Shown here: positions 12,601 to 24,585 of the stretch, one piece after another
Layout of the letters: every line of letters begins with the position of its first letter
How positions within the stretch are numbered: the stretch's first letter is position 1
Assembly: GCA_021613375.1 (NCBI GenBank)
Contig: CM038708.1
Coordinates: 28,239,018-28,303,017 of the forward strand
Length of the DNA: 64,000 bases
Source: Megaleporinus macrocephalus
Taxonomy: Eukaryota; Chordata; Actinopteri; Characiformes; Anostomidae
Direction: 5' to 3'
Position numbers and translations under genes: made by a program
Notes under the pieces: generated by a model
What the model saw: only the letters and a program-made list of their open reading frames with translations
The model's database searches: none
Told to the model about the DNA's origin: nothing

Positions 12601-13480
12601 GTGAGTTCAAACTCTGTTTATGCCTTTCAGATACAAGGAGATCATAATGGTTAGGACATCAAGTACTGGACTATGAATAATGGCGTTGTTGAACTTTAGT
12701 AACGAACCACAGGCTTAGAAGTTAAAGTAAAGTTTGTAATGTAAAATCACCTGGACTCAGAGGATAGTGGTCACTGGCAACAATCAAGGGACAGTGCTGG
12801 ACTTTATAAAGTGTGCTGTATTCATTCAGAATGCTCTATCAGACTTTGTGTATGTGTCTGTGTTGAGTAATAAAAGAGAGTTCTACCTGTAACGGGGGAG
12901 AGGGATATGAACGGCTTTAAGCCATATGAAAGTGCTGGCTGTAAACCACACCTTATGTATTAATGATGTCATCTTACAATGTTCAACTTCAGAGAGTCAC
13001 TTTCATCTCATTAGGCTCTCTCACTTAAACATCAAGGGCATTTTTTTTGGCAGTCAGCACATTTACAGTTCATGATGTTTACATGTTGTTTATTATTCCT
13101 TTTGTACTGAGTTATATATACTAATGTATGGATTTTGGTATTCAGCTGTAAAGATTTTATAAAGTACAAAGTATATTTTGTGTTACTTGTTTCTGAGAAT
13201 AAAAATATTGTTCTTTTTTAATCAAGTTGTGCACATTTTGGTATTCAGTTCTATATGCCAAATTCTTCTTCTACCAAATTGTTCATATTTTCATATTTAA
13301 TTCTATATACCAAAAATACTTTTCTTTGTTCATTGCTCAGATCACAGTATGGCTCCATGTACATGCTTAGCCAGGCTATATTTGGTAAGTAAAGGTTTGC
13401 ATGTTTAGGTAGTCTATGTTAATGTCTACCGGTCATGCAAACTGTTGAGCGGGTTGAGTTCCATCACTCAGGTCTGTTTC
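12601..13480 (+). other. bank1 intron 1, first part
   Basis: AT-rich intron sequence after a GTGAGT donor. Two stretches (13120-13160 and 13230-13320) share the phrases TTTTGGTATTCAG and TTCTATATACCAAA-like words, a weak local duplication. No exon is visible. Confidence 0.4.
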
Positions 13481-13489
13481 CTACATGGT

Positions 13490-15010
13490 AATCTCAGATG
13501 GAACTCAAGCTGGGTTTTGGTTTAGGGTGAGAAGTAGAAGTTGTCTATGCTTTTTCTGATACACTGGTTTAAGAAACGGCCCAGTGATGGCACAACGTTC
13601 TGGTGGAGCACCATATAGGAAGCACTGGGAGGGGCCTGGAGCAGCCGAGGGAGGCAAGGCCGGTGGAGGATGAGAAGCCATTGCAAAGAAGAATATGACA
13701 ATGGTAAAAGAAAACATCAAGCCAGAACAGTATGGTCTCTCGAAGACTTGCGGCGTGGAGGCGGAAGGGTTGCAGAGCCCCTCTCCCACATGTGGGCTGG
13801 CTGATGAAATAGCTGACCTGATGTGGTCAAAAGGGCAGTTAAGCATTGAACTTATGTCCTCAATGGCATCTCTGCTCTATGCAGCAACCAGCTCCTGGTG
13901 TGACTAATGGAAATTGGTGGCCTAATGTACAGCATTATGATGGCAAAGGGAGTTGATCAGCTTTCCATCGCCAGTTTGTGTGTCCAGCCCTGCATGTACT
14001 GTTAGAGCTCCTTGCCGATGTTACAGTAATGTCTGAGGAGGCGGTTTAGTGAGCGAGCGTGGTCCATGCACATTAGAGAGAAACTTCACTGAAGACAGCG
14101 CCAGCATTAAAGGAAGCTTTGTTCATTTGCTGCTGACATTAAGAATACGGTGGGGCTCGCCTATGGAGAATTTGCAGCAGCAGCTTGCGCTAGCTTGTAT
14201 TTGGATGCAGTGCCATTAAGGCTGGAGCAAGAGTTGAAGTTTGCAACTTGGTAACTTGCCAGAGGGAGGCTTTATGGTGAGCAGAGGAGATGGAGGCGAT
14301 TTTGGGAGAGTATGCAGAATAAGTGAAGCTGGTTGGGGCAGCTAGCAGTGGAGCTGAGGACCTGAGTTGGACCTCCCTGACTGTGTGATCTTCCCTGGGG
14401 GTGAAGCCACCAGATCTTGAAAGCTGTACATGCAGCATCAGAGCCAGTCCGAGGAGCTCAAGGTTGGAACATGTGGTCTTGTTGAGGGTGTTTGGCTGCT
14501 AAAGTCGCCGTTGCTGGAGGAGCTGAACATGCAGCTGGTGGATGGATCCTCACGAGCAGCATTTTTGCCAGCATTGGTCCACCAGACCACCAGACTTGAT
14601 GCTGTGCTGTGCCTGTGATGACTAAAGAAGTGGTTGTGGCAGATGTTCCACTGCTGTGAACAGTGCACAGCAAAGAAAAGACCACCACAGTCACATGCCC
14701 TATTTAGTCTCTCCACTCAGATCTGGCGTCGAGATGCCCTCCAGGGTTAGAGGAGAATAGCGCCCGCAGAGGACATGAGTGAACACTGGGCGTTCTTGGT
14801 TGCTCAGGAGGACAACAAAACCCTGACAGCATCAGCAGACTCTAATGACCCCAGATGCCAGATACCCTCTTGGTGCAGGAGCCCTCAGGGAGGGGGTGAC
14901 CTTTAGACATTTCAAAGACTTTGTTTGCTGGGCCTGGTAAGCAATGGAGTCACTGCTTCTGGCCGAAGGGGCGGCAGTGTGGCATCAAAGCACACTTTGG
15001 TTCCATGATG
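13490..15010. other. GC-richer block inside intron 1, possible retroelement relic
   Basis: Some 1.5 kb of roughly balanced base composition with many short open frames on both strands, set in AT-rich intron. The minus strand frames 14438-14716, 14190-14438 and 13505-13846 follow one another along about 1.2 kb. Each is broken by stops, as in a decayed mobile-element gene read on the minus strand. I recognise no domain, so the identity is open. Confidence 0.3.
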
Positions 15011-16145
15011 CTTTGCGCATGCGTAGCTGGACTGTATTTAGAAACAGTAGGTAAAAGTTAATAGGAACTTCTGAGCGGTTGAGTGGGAGGTGGGTTTTGG
15101 GAGTGTGTTACCTACATTGTTCCCACCAGAGGGGATTCTGTGACTGAACATGGCTGTGTTAGTGGTTTAAAGAGCATATTTACTTATGAAATGAGAAAAA
15201 AAATGTTTGGTATTAAATTCTGTATAGAAAATTGTTCTTTTGTGGTTATTAGCTTGATTATATTATGTTTACTGTATTACATATACCAATCACTAATTGC
15301 TACATAATTATTAAGTGTAGTGTCTTTTTCTATACACACTTTTGAAAATGTGTACTTTTTTCTACCTGCCACATAACATTTTTTCGTTTTTTATTTCTTC
15401 ACATTAAATAATGTTACTACTAATAAGACTAATAATATTAATGATACTAATAATGCTAATAATAAGTCAGTTGAGCTATGCTGTTAAAGCACCATGTTTC
15501 CACCAGATCTTTCAGGCTCCTCATGCTCACACATCTCACTTACAAACATGATTCTCTAAAGAACAATCCACTGATAGGCTCTGTAGAGAACCAATCATGG
15601 TTCCTCTGTGGCATCATGCAACAAACACTTTCTAGAGTGTTGTTCTATTATCATACATTAATGTTAGAAATGTTTTGTTTTTTATTTTTTTTAAAAGTTA
15701 CTAATCCAGCAAAATAAGGCTCCATTACAACAATAACAATATTTGTGATAGTTTTATATCATCAGGTGTTTTATATAATTTAATGTAACAAATTTAACCC
15801 TTAAATGGCCATGATCTGCCACCTTATAACTTATAACACAGACAGTTTGTACTGAAGTTCACTCAATAATAAGCTTTAAGATGTCATAAGTCTATGAATA
15901 TAGGATGCTGAAGCCTATTATTCAGTTATAAATCTTGAGACCTATTATCTTGTAACTATGAAACGTATAAATCCTGTAGTTATGAGGTTATGACCCTCAT
16001 ATGGTTTAACAGGTTAATCAAAGCCAAAATGAAGAAGAGTCACCTTAATTAGACAAACAAGCGTAAATGATGATGAACTGCACAGACACTTCAGCAGCAG
16101 ACCACCATTCTTACCTCTTTGTATCCCCACCGGCTCTAGCTTCAG
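15011..16145 (+). other. bank1 intron 1, last part
   Basis: AT-rich, with small TAATAATACTAATAATGC-type runs near 15418-15460 and a pyrimidine-rich acceptor tract before 16145. Between 15885 and 16000 short phrases of TATGAAT/TATTATC type recur. No coding signal. Confidence 0.4.
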
Positions 16146-16535
16146 ACCTCCTGATCATCTACGAGTCAGAAGCGGAGCAGTGGGCATCCTACCTGCGCTC
16201 CCTCCTGTCTGGCTCCATTCCGGAGGCCGCAATCTGCTGCTACGACATTGCCATGGTCACTAGTCGCCGGGACAACTTCCTAGAGCTAAGCAGCTACAAG
16301 TGCAAACTGCTGATCCTGTCACGAGGGATGCTGGAGGGCCTGTGCCAGCTGCGCCGCTTCTTCTTGGGCCGTGTGCTGCGGCCCGAGGCGCGGGTGGTGG
16401 TGCTGCTGTGCGGGGTGGAGAGTCTGACGCCCCTGCTGGAGCTGGTCCCACTGAAGGGCGAGAAGTGTCTCCAGATATCCAGTGAGCAGGACGCGCAAGA
16501 GTACCACTCAGCAGTGGCTGAGATCGTCCGCAGAG
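16146..16535 (+). CDS. bank1: bank1 exon 2, TIR-like domain
   Basis: This 390-nt exon encodes the N-terminal TIR-like domain of a BANK1/PIK3AP1 adaptor. Recognisable blocks are LLIIYESEAEQWASYL at the start, then LSSYKCKLLILSRGML, VVVLLCGVESLTPLLELVP and a terminal ISSEQDAQEYHSAVAEIVRR. These match BANK1 (EDAEEWALYL, LTSYKCKLLILS, VVTLLCGV, ISTEQEPEDY in mammals) better than PIK3AP1, which lacks the YKCKLLILS block. The acceptor is the AG at 16144-16145 after a pyrimidine-rich run; an alternative AG lies at 16138-16139. The donor is AGAG|GTAAGG, phase 1. It is strikingly GC-rich compared with the flanking introns. In-frame sequence continues upstream to an ATG at 16067 directly after a TAA, so an intron-retaining or alternative start is possible. 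In mammals this domain supports assembly of B-cell receptor signalling complexes. Confidence 0.93.
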
Positions 16536-17075
16536 GTAAGGCAGCTGGGGGCAATCCCCTTCCCGCCCTCAAGTGTTGAAGTATAGCCTCAGGGATGCTG
16601 ATATGCCAGAGAATGCAGTACAAGGAAAGTGTTCCCACATGTGATATGGGCAATTATGATGTTACTGAAGTTGTACGAACTGTGATATGAGGCACATTTG
16701 GTCAGTTGTCATTAACTACAGTCATATAAGCAAACTGTAACGTCATTCAGATGGTCATATGGAATTATAGAATTAAAACCATATTATAACCATAAGTTTG
16801 GACCAATGGAGGTTTGGTTGACTGGGTTGCTTGAGAAATGCTGGTTGGTGATATGTCACCATTCACCATCCTGGGTTATATGAATCTTGAGTGTACATCA
16901 TACAACATTCTAATGGTCCTTCTAAACCCATTGGTATCACCAACTGGCAATTCCATTATATCTAAAATGGTTCTGTGAAGTACCAGGCTTGTTTGGATTA
17001 TAACAACAGAAACATAGTTTCTGGTGCTTCATACTTTTTTTTTTGAGGTTCTTTGCGTCATCATAACCATTGCTA
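16536..17075 (+). other. bank1 intron 2, first part
   Basis: Begins with donor GTAAGG; no further coding signal. The region 16700-16960 is plain AT-rich sequence. Confidence 0.4.
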
Positions 17076-17476
17076 CCTGTCAAGCTTTGGATCAAGTTTA
17101 AACTCCTCCTGCTAACATACAAATCCTTGCATGGTTTAGCTCCTGCCTACTTAGCTGAGCTCCTGCACCCATTCTACCCTGTCAGGTCCTCTGACGCAGG
17201 TTGCCTGTCTGTTCCAAAATTCTGACTGGTCACTGCTGGGGGGGAGAGCTTTCAGCGTCATGGACCCCAAACTGTGGAACACATTACCTCAATCTCTTTA
17301 TGACTGTCACTCACTCTCCTCATTCAAAGCTCAACTTAAAACCTTCCTCTTTTCTCAGTACTTTCTCTCTGCTGCTCACTGATTTTTTTTTCCCTCAATG
17401 TAAAGCATCCTTGGGTATGAGGAAGGCGCTATATAAATTGAACTTCTTCTTCTTCTTATTATTATTATTATTATTA
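17076..17476 (+). mobile_element. L2-like LINE 3' end
   Basis: The DNA reads through decayed frames resembling a LINE C-terminus: CTGCCTACTTAGCTGAGCTC (A-Y-L-A-E-L), CCAAACTGTGGAACACATTA (P-K-L-W-N-T-L) and CAACTTAAAACCTTCCTCTT (Q-L-K-T-F-L). It ends AGGCGCTATATAAATTGAAC with a TTC/TTA trinucleotide tail, a standard fish LINE terminus. Frameshifts break the frame. Confidence 0.75.
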
Positions 17477-17619
17477 TTGCCTTTACTAAAGAAGCCTATA
17501 AGAACCACCTTTTTAAGGTGTAGGTTACTTTATACCTCATAAACTCATTCTATTCATTGTCCATACCAGCAGACAAGCATTACGTTTATATCATACTTTT
17601 CCTAGTTGCTGATGAGAAT

Positions 17620-18300
17620 TTCCCAACCACTGTGAGTTGAAGAAGACCACCTGAATCCACCCTAGGTGAGGTGAGGAAGTGCAGGTAGTGCTGCAGTAGA
17701 ATAACATTATTTACGAATTAGTTTTCCTTGAGGATCTACTATCGCTGATAATCCTCTCCAGTGTCATGTCTATAGCAGACCAGAGAGAGTGGTACATCTG
17801 AGTGTAGGTCAGCCGACGGCTTTGTACGTTGAAATACGAACAAAGGAAGTTGAGTTTAATAAAAAACCCAACTGAATTGCTCTAAATGCCCACATTAAAT
17901 TACATTTCCACCCAGCTGAAGGAAGTATCACTCCCCCTGATGCAGAAGTCTCACTGGGCTAAATAACTTGGCGCAGCAGGTTAAGCAGCACTAGAGGAAA
18001 TTAATCAGGTTTACATTCCGCCAACGTGATTGGTGATCCAAAGGACTGTAATTACAGAGCAGTGTGAGTGGGGAGGGGACCGGAGAGGGAGCCATTTTCC
18101 ACATGTTTGAATCTTCATTATCCCCCCAAGACCTGACAAGCCAATTACCATCCCCTCATAACTACATCACAGGGCGTTATCCACAGGAAGAATGCTCAGC
18201 AAAATGCAGCAAACATCACTCGGTAGATGCAAGGTTAAACATTTTCACACACTGGTGCTATACTGTACTCTACAGATGACTGGTGTTTAACAATGATGTG
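17620..18300. other. low-repeat intron 2 block, possible conserved element
   Basis: Balanced-composition sequence without repeats or a good ORF. Candidate binding words include GGTTTACATTCCGCCAACGT (18008-18027) and GATGATCC/TAATTACAG near 18034-18057. It could be a regulatory element, but this is unproven. Confidence 0.22.
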
Positions 18301-18529
18301 AATATTCACACAACATGACTAGCGTAGTGCTTTGTGCTCGCTGTGAACACTCATTTTTGCCCTGCTGACTAGTGAATAGTATACATATACATCAGTATAT
18401 GCAATCATTATAAAGTGTGTAGGCTTTCACCAAACGTGAGTAAACTTGCTTGTATGATCTTTCCTAGACTTTCCAAACTGTCCATAAGCCCAGTATCACC
18501 ACAACATTTAATTCAGCAAATATTATGAA

Positions 18530-18915
18530 CTATTCAATAACTTGCAACAACTACTATCAATTTTACACTGGCTAAAATGAATTATTTAGTAAGTACTATG
18601 AATTATTAAATTACTACAATAAAGAAAATGGTAACTACAATGAATTATTTAATTACTACTATAAAGAAAATGGTAACTACTATGAATTATTCAGTAAGTA
18701 TTATGAATTATTTAAGTACTACAATAAAGAAAATGGTAACTACTATGAATTATTTAATTACTACTATAAAGAATATGGTAACTACTATGTATTATTCAGT
18801 AAGTACTATGAATAATACAGTGACTGCTATTAATTATTAGGTAACTACTGTGAATAGTGCAGTAACTCCTATAAATCATTAACTACTATAAGTAATACAG
18901 TAACTACTATGAATG
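18530..18915. repeat. 21-bp-based tandem array with 105-bp higher-order period
   Basis: Units such as TACTATGAATTATTTAATTA and AAAGAAAATGGTAACTAC alternate. AAAGAAAATG (or a variant) starts at 621, 663, 726 and 768 (plus 18000), spacings of 42, 63 and 42 bp, all multiples of 21. Because 21 is divisible by three, a spurious 70-residue open frame (18628-18840) of repeated MVTTMNY runs through it. Confidence 0.9.
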
Positions 18916-18919
18916 TGTA

Positions 18920-20045
18920 TAACAAAATACATCTGTTGTTTATTTTAACATGCTTATCAAATTTTTTTAACAGTCTTCTAATATCATATTCTTTAATAGT
19001 CTTCTACTATTCAACTATTACATACTGTCATTGTTTTATAAAAATCTTGTAGTCCACTTTTTAAAATATATTTGTGTGTAATTTTATACCATTTTATTCA
19101 CAAAAGAAAATATGAGTACAGTTTTTATAAATACAACAGTGTAAGTATTCATAATGAATGGGCTAATAGAAAAAGTTCAAAACATACAAGACACATAGAT
19201 GAACACAGCCTTTTAACAATGTATTAAGAATGAACATGTGTTGGAGATGCAAGGATTTTATAATGTATTAAAACAGCTTGTCGTGCAGAGCTCTCCTCCT
19301 GACCACAAGGACATCATCACGAGGTAGCAGCAGAGCAACTGAGATCTTATAAATCAAATGCAGTCGTTTGCTCTTCTGCTCTGTTCCAGTGTGCAGCCTG
19401 TAAGTGAGAGGACATGTCTGAATGTACAGGACAACAGCAACACATTGGAATAGAAACATGTCCCGGAATGTTAAGCTTATGGCAAAACTAAGAAGTCTAA
19501 CCACACATTAAAGTCTAACCAGCTAATGAGGTGACAGTGCATTTATAGATACTGCAGGTAGAAAAACAATGGGCAGTTAATTTCACGTTTTCAGCTGTTT
19601 GAATGGCACAGCAGTCAAACTCATTTGTTGCTGCTGAAATGCATTTACGCAATACCTTGTCTAAGGTGTTTCTGTCTGTTGCATGCAGTCTGCTGTAATT
19701 AGCAGTTGATTAAAGCTGACCAGACTACAGAGTGTTAGTTCGGCCTTTGAGGTGCAGTAATTGCTAGAGCATTATCACAACTCCGCTCAGTGCCTTTTGT
19801 GCACAGCAGGTCCACCTCTCCACAACAAGTTAGGACATAGCTCCTCTCATTAACATTTCCATTCTCTCCCCGCACTCACGCAGTCATTTGGCAGCATATA
19901 CACTGTGTTCTGCTGAAAGCCCTCTCTCTCCCACACACATGCTCTGACTTTGTGCTCAGGCAACCTTAGCCATTCATTCTGGTCAAGAGTAACCTCCAAA
20001 AGTATTATTACAAAAACTAGCATGTAGTTTATTTAAGTTCATTGT
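18920..20045. other. bank1 intron 2, middle part
   Basis: AT-rich up to 19260, then more balanced sequence to 20000. The minus strand frame at 19268-19504 shows no domain. Nothing is assigned. Confidence 0.35.
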
Positions 20046-20048
20046 TGC

Positions 20049-20049
<1 letters not shown>

Positions 20050-20125
<76 letters not shown>
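20050..20125. repeat. (TA)n microsatellite
   Basis: About 37 TA units; a second array of similar size begins only ~120 bp away. Confidence 0.95.
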
Positions 20126-20130
<5 letters not shown>

Positions 20131-20241
20131 TCAATTTTAATATTTCTACAACAATTTAATAAATAAAATGAATGAAATTAGGAAACAAACATTTCTGGTT
20201 AAATTGACTTCCATTGAAAGAAAAGTTGAAAGTAAAGTTTT

Positions 20242-20245
<4 letters not shown>

Positions 20246-20319
<74 letters not shown>
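20246..20319. repeat. (TA)n microsatellite
   Basis: About 37 TA units, paired with the array at 20050. Confidence 0.95.
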
Positions 20320-20324
<5 letters not shown>

Positions 20325-20384
20325 TTTTAGCACCCAGCAGATATTGTCTTTCCCTATAAAGTTACCATTTTTTTCAGGCTTGCG

Positions 20385-20715
20385 CAAAAACAAAACACTA
20401 AGTACAAAAACTGCAAACAAATCGAGAGAAAAAATAACAGACTAACAAACGATGAACGGGCAGAATACAGAGTCACAGATACACCAACAAACATACATCC
20501 ACACAATGATCGACAAAACAGGTAAAAAACTGAGGATATAAATAACACAGGGAACACAAAACACCTGGTAACAATGAGGAGGAGACGCAGACTAGGAACA
20601 GGTGAGGGGAGAAGACACGCAAGAGCACATGACAAAACAAACAGAACCACATGGCTAGGACGGGGAATGTAAACAAAAGGACGAAGACAGACAGAACAGG
20701 GCAGAGCGTGATTAT
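20385..20715 (-). mobile_element. LTR-like repeat family C, copy 1
   Basis: Related to 43522-43842 and 44060-44316 by shared words in the same order (CACCTGG after a GGGAACA-type stretch, GGAGGAGACG, GCACATGACAAAACAAACAG, GGGCAGAGCGTGA). Read on the minus strand it starts near TCACGCTCTGCCC. It has a pyrimidine-rich body, which explains the Leu/Val/Phe-rich spurious frames. Confidence 0.6.
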
Positions 20716-21204
20716 TTTGGAGATACTCTTTTTGCTGGATAGTGATAAAACCTACTGTGGGACGTTATGTTAGATAAAAGTATGCTAAAGTTGTTAAAAA
20801 AAGCGTTCATTAAGACACATCATACATCATACAAATACAGGATAAATACCAAATTCTGACTGGTGTTATAACAGCATGTGGACAATTTTACTATTCTTAA
20901 AATCCCTTTGTGGCTCTATATTTAAATTATGTTTATTTTATTCAAGTAAATCACTGAACGTAACATTTAGTAACTAAAACTTTAGCAAATGTTTCTGCGG
21001 TGACAATTTGATCTTTTTTACTGTTAAATAAAAATACGAGCCAGTACATGACTGAGTAATACAGCTCTGAACACTCATAAAATCTTTAATTAACTTTATT
21101 AAGTAAGAGATCAAGAATGTTTATTTAATTGCAGAAAATATGTTTTTCTATAGTGACAGTTCTTAAGAATACACAGATTTTCAGACTTTAGGACAGACTT
21201 GATA

Positions 21205-21720
21205 TATATGAATATGATATGAATCAAAGCCCACCCTATCCCCTAAATATTACCTATATGCTGATTCAACTGTAGGTAAGGACGCAAATCAATTAAACTT
21301 TACAAACTAAACTAAACTAAAGATACTCAACATTACATGGAACTGCTGTCAGAAAACCTTTAAATTATACATGCAATGTTTGGATTATTTACATATATAA
21401 CTAAAAAATATATTATTTTCTTTGGTGGTATAGTGTTGAAATGAAATGACAAAACAATGTATGTTACGGTTTCCTGACTAGACAAGACTAACACTAATGT
21501 TATACAATAAGGCTGTATCCCAAACAGCACCCTCTGGAACATTACATAATGCACTACTGAAAGCACCTCTAACGCTGGTGACCTAACAACCAGAGCCTGT
21601 TGCTAACAACAAACACAGCGCGTAAATTGCAAATGCAGCCCAAATGCACTTTTACAATGAATGTTTCTGATATTAGGTGGGACACAACCCCCCATCCTCC
21701 CCGGTTCCTACGCCAATGTT
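21205..21720 (+). repeat. dispersed repeat family A, short copy
   Basis: Second copy of the repeat at 450-1412, sharing the AAGCCCACCCTATCCCCTAA block, the ACATATATAACTAAAAAATA block, GGCTGTATCCCAAACAGCAC and the TTCCTACGCCAATG end. It looks internally shortened relative to the first copy: the junction after AATGCACTAC skips directly to the AACCAGAGCC block. It lies within bank1 intron 2. Confidence 0.7.
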
Positions 21721-22453
21721 TATTTATTTGAGCTCGCACTGTTTCTGGCGTCAGTTGGCAGCTACTAAACACAGACAGCTAGAAAACAATACATACGTGT
21801 ACGTGTAAAACTGTATAAGGATGTAAGGGGTCCAGTAAAGATGTTAGTAGTTATAAGAGCTACAGACCCACAACCTGGCACTATGTGTAGTTATACTGGC
21901 TGTGGACTAACAGTGCAAATGTGTTACACATGTGTTATATCAACACAGTTCTTGCCAAAAGAAGAAACTGAAAGGCACATAATTGTGTTGTGCACAATTC
22001 ACACGACATCTATGTGAGGCAGAAACCCACTTACATCTTAAATTCAAAATAATTATTTAAAAGAAATACAAGCAGTTTGGAGTCAATTGGCAAAACAGTT
22101 CAGTGCAGAACTTTAGCACCACATTAGGCCAAAGCAACCAATACCAGCTTTTCCTCTGCCTCAGCTTTCTTTAAGCTCTTTATCCCACTCTAAAACATGA
22201 CAGCTATATATAAATCTGGAAAATCTTAAAAAAAGGAACACACTAGAACGTGTGCAGAACAGATGCTACAGAAACGCATCACTCCCTGCCCTCCCCTCCC
22301 CTCATCTCCCCTCCCAGAAAAACAACCATGAGAATACAAACAGTGAACTTTATCCAGTCATATGCAGCAATGAATCATATCAAAACATATTGCCTCATCT
22401 ATTAAATACACCTCCTCGCTCACTACGTGTAATTTACAATACACTGATATAAC

Positions 22454-22837
22454 TACAGTACAAAAGTTGTATGCACTTGGGAACATAACATTTACACAAC
22501 TGTTTTATTTTCTCAGCGAAACACTTTATTTTTTTTACTATATTTTTTTCACTTTATTCTTTATTTAAACAGTATTAATACAGGAAGTAGTGATTCTACA
22601 TAATATCAGTGTGTTTATTTTACCCTTTCTAAGCTTTTCCTTGTGGCATTTGCAGTTCTCATCTAATACCTGCTTTGACTGCTCAGTACTTCATTAAGCT
22701 AAATCAAGATTGCTGCTGAAGGAATTTAATAATTGTATTTATGCTTATATACACATGTTGTAATAATATATGCTGTTCATACTGGTGAAAGATAGAAGCA
22801 TGAAGGTATGTGCCTGAGACTTTTGCAAAACAGTGTA
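22454..22837. mobile_element. TIR element of Tc1-like or MITE type
   Basis: The left end TACAGTACAAAAGTTGTATG and the right end GAGACTTTTGCAAAACAGTG form inverted ends in the pattern of the fish element starting TACAGTACTGTGCAAAAGTC. The interior (~330 bp) has no coding frame. Confidence 0.55.
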
Positions 22838-22839
22838 TG

Positions 22840-24466
22840 TTGAAAACATGCATTTATTAGGAAACGGAGAAAAAGCATGCCACAGAATGTTAAAGGAAAA
22901 ACAGAAGCTCCTACGCTTGATGTACTATTTCTCAAACGCAAGGTTTACAGTTTATTTGTCACATTATTTATGCAGATGTAACTATATTGGCACTATTGGG
23001 TAATGTATAATATACATGGTTGACAACAGTATATAGTTATTTAAGGCCACCAATTTCTTGAATATGTTAATATTCAAAATGTCAAGTGCTTTTTTTCTGC
23101 TTCTCACAATCCAAATCAACCCAAACACATTTGGTGGTGTCAAGGTCTGGATTTTGGGCTTAGTTCGTTGCTCTGAGACAATTTTCTCGTCTCAGTAAAG
23201 GCATTTTAACAGATAAACATCCTTCCAGACCCATAGACTTGAGTCATTTTCTGACAGTGGAAGGGTTAGAATCAGTTTTTTTAATTCTAGTCCTGTGTTT
23301 GCGCTCATTTTCCGTTGACTTTCCCCTTTGTTCTCATGCAAGTGTTTATCTAATCTCCTCTTAAACAATGAGTAACTTACAGCTAATGACCATTTCTACT
23401 GGATATGAAATCAGTGAAGGGTGGACGGTACTGTACTGCTGCACTTGTCCTTATAAAGAGAGTCCGATTTCACCAGGCAGAGCTTACATCTGCTTTACAG
23501 CCGAAACTTCCAAACATATCCAAACAATGGAGCAGGTTTATGAGGCAGTAACCTATGCACCAGCTCTACAGCTCATTCTCTCACAGCTAGACAGCTCCAT
23601 TTTGCCGTGATAAAGCCTGCTTAGTCTGTCACCTGTTTCCATGAGAACACTGTGTACTGCTCTGATGTCTGTGGAAGTAGCTCTGACAGCTCACACAATT
23701 TATTTGCACCGGCAGTTTTTGTTTTTTTTCGCGGGTGTTTACTTTGGAGGGGACTCGTGCACAGTGCCGCAGCTCTACGACCATTGTCATACTAGACAAA
23801 TAAACAAATGAGGCTTTAAAAGTTAAAAAATAGAGCTCCTTGTTTCAGGGCACATTTGTTTGACGTCTCATGTCCCCTGCTCCTGATAGGGATCAGTCAT
23901 GATCTCTCGATAATGTCACTGCCAGGCATTAGCACAGTTACTGCAAATGTCTTCATGGCTTGATTTACATGCTTTCATTATTTTTTGGAAATGTTAATTG
24001 GTTTTCTTTGTTCGTGCTGCTTTCTGTCTGCACATGGAGATATAACGTTGGCTCATTATGACCAAGAGCCAGTATATCCTCCGCAGGTGTGTGTTCAGGA
24101 AGATATGGCCAGGAGCTGTTATTCAGCAGGTGTACGTTTGAGCCCGTGGCAAGTCTCATGCAAATGCTCGGTCTTCCTCATACGTCAGAGCCGCCTCTTA
24201 TCACTCGCTATGCAAATCTCAATCTGCTGATCTGCCCGAATGCAGGCCTTTATTAGGGCCGCCAGCGCAGGACTCTTAACAAACAGGCCTAGAAAACGTT
24301 TGAGTGATGCTCTACGTTTTTTGTTGGGCTGGTCCAGTTACACAAGTATGAACTGCTCAGAAGCTAAACTGCAAGCAAGTAAACCGTTCATTTACCTTAA
24401 CACCCAACATATATCACAAAGAAAAGCTGTGGCTAATCTAGAGCGGTCTGTTTGATTTGGCCTCAG
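22840..24466 (+). other. bank1 intron 2, last part
   Basis: No repeat or exon recognised before exon 3. Frames at 23368-23610, 23985-24230 and 24240-24455 are unremarkable in sequence. The region 23360-24450 is relatively repeat-free and could hold regulatory elements, but nothing specific is visible. Confidence 0.3.
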
Positions 24467-24585
24467 GTGGGCAAATGTCAGATATGAGACCGGCGCCGGA
24501 TTTGAAGCTGGAGAAAAAGCAGTCTGTCGGTGTTTCACAAGCAAAATCCTCTCTGCTGCTCCTACCCAGTCGTGTCCCATGCGAG
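24467..24585 (+). CDS. bank1: bank1 exon 3, TIR-DBB linker
   Basis: This exon is too short and divergent to stand out as an ORF, but it is well supported. It enters in phase 1 after TTTGGCCTCAG and leaves in phase 0 at TGCGAG|GTAAGA. The deduced peptide starts GGQMSDMRPAPDLKLEKK and ends LLLLPSRVPCE. That end matches the conserved stretch just before the DBB domain in mammalian BANK1 (AVVLPTEIPCE, followed by NPGE). Exon 4 here begins NPGD, so the junction reads PCE|NPGD as in mammals. Length is 119 nt, 39 full codons plus two bases. The linker is poorly conserved and low in complexity, and shorter than the human one. A lineage-specific extra exon in the 7.9-kb intron 2 cannot be ruled out, but none is needed for phase. 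Confidence 0.85.

Noticed and set aside
16067..16145. Start of bank1 at ATGATGATG (16067)
   Set aside because: It keeps the frame, but the translated leader resembles no family member. The run before 16145 looks like a pyrimidine-rich splice acceptor, and exon 1 at 12588 fits by phase. It is kept only as an alternative.
20354..20676. Leu/Val/Phe-rich membrane proteins on the minus strand (also 43610-43843 and 44025-44323)
   Set aside because: All three sit on copies of the same purine-rich LTR-like repeat; the hydrophobic translation is a by-product of its pyrimidine-rich minus strand.
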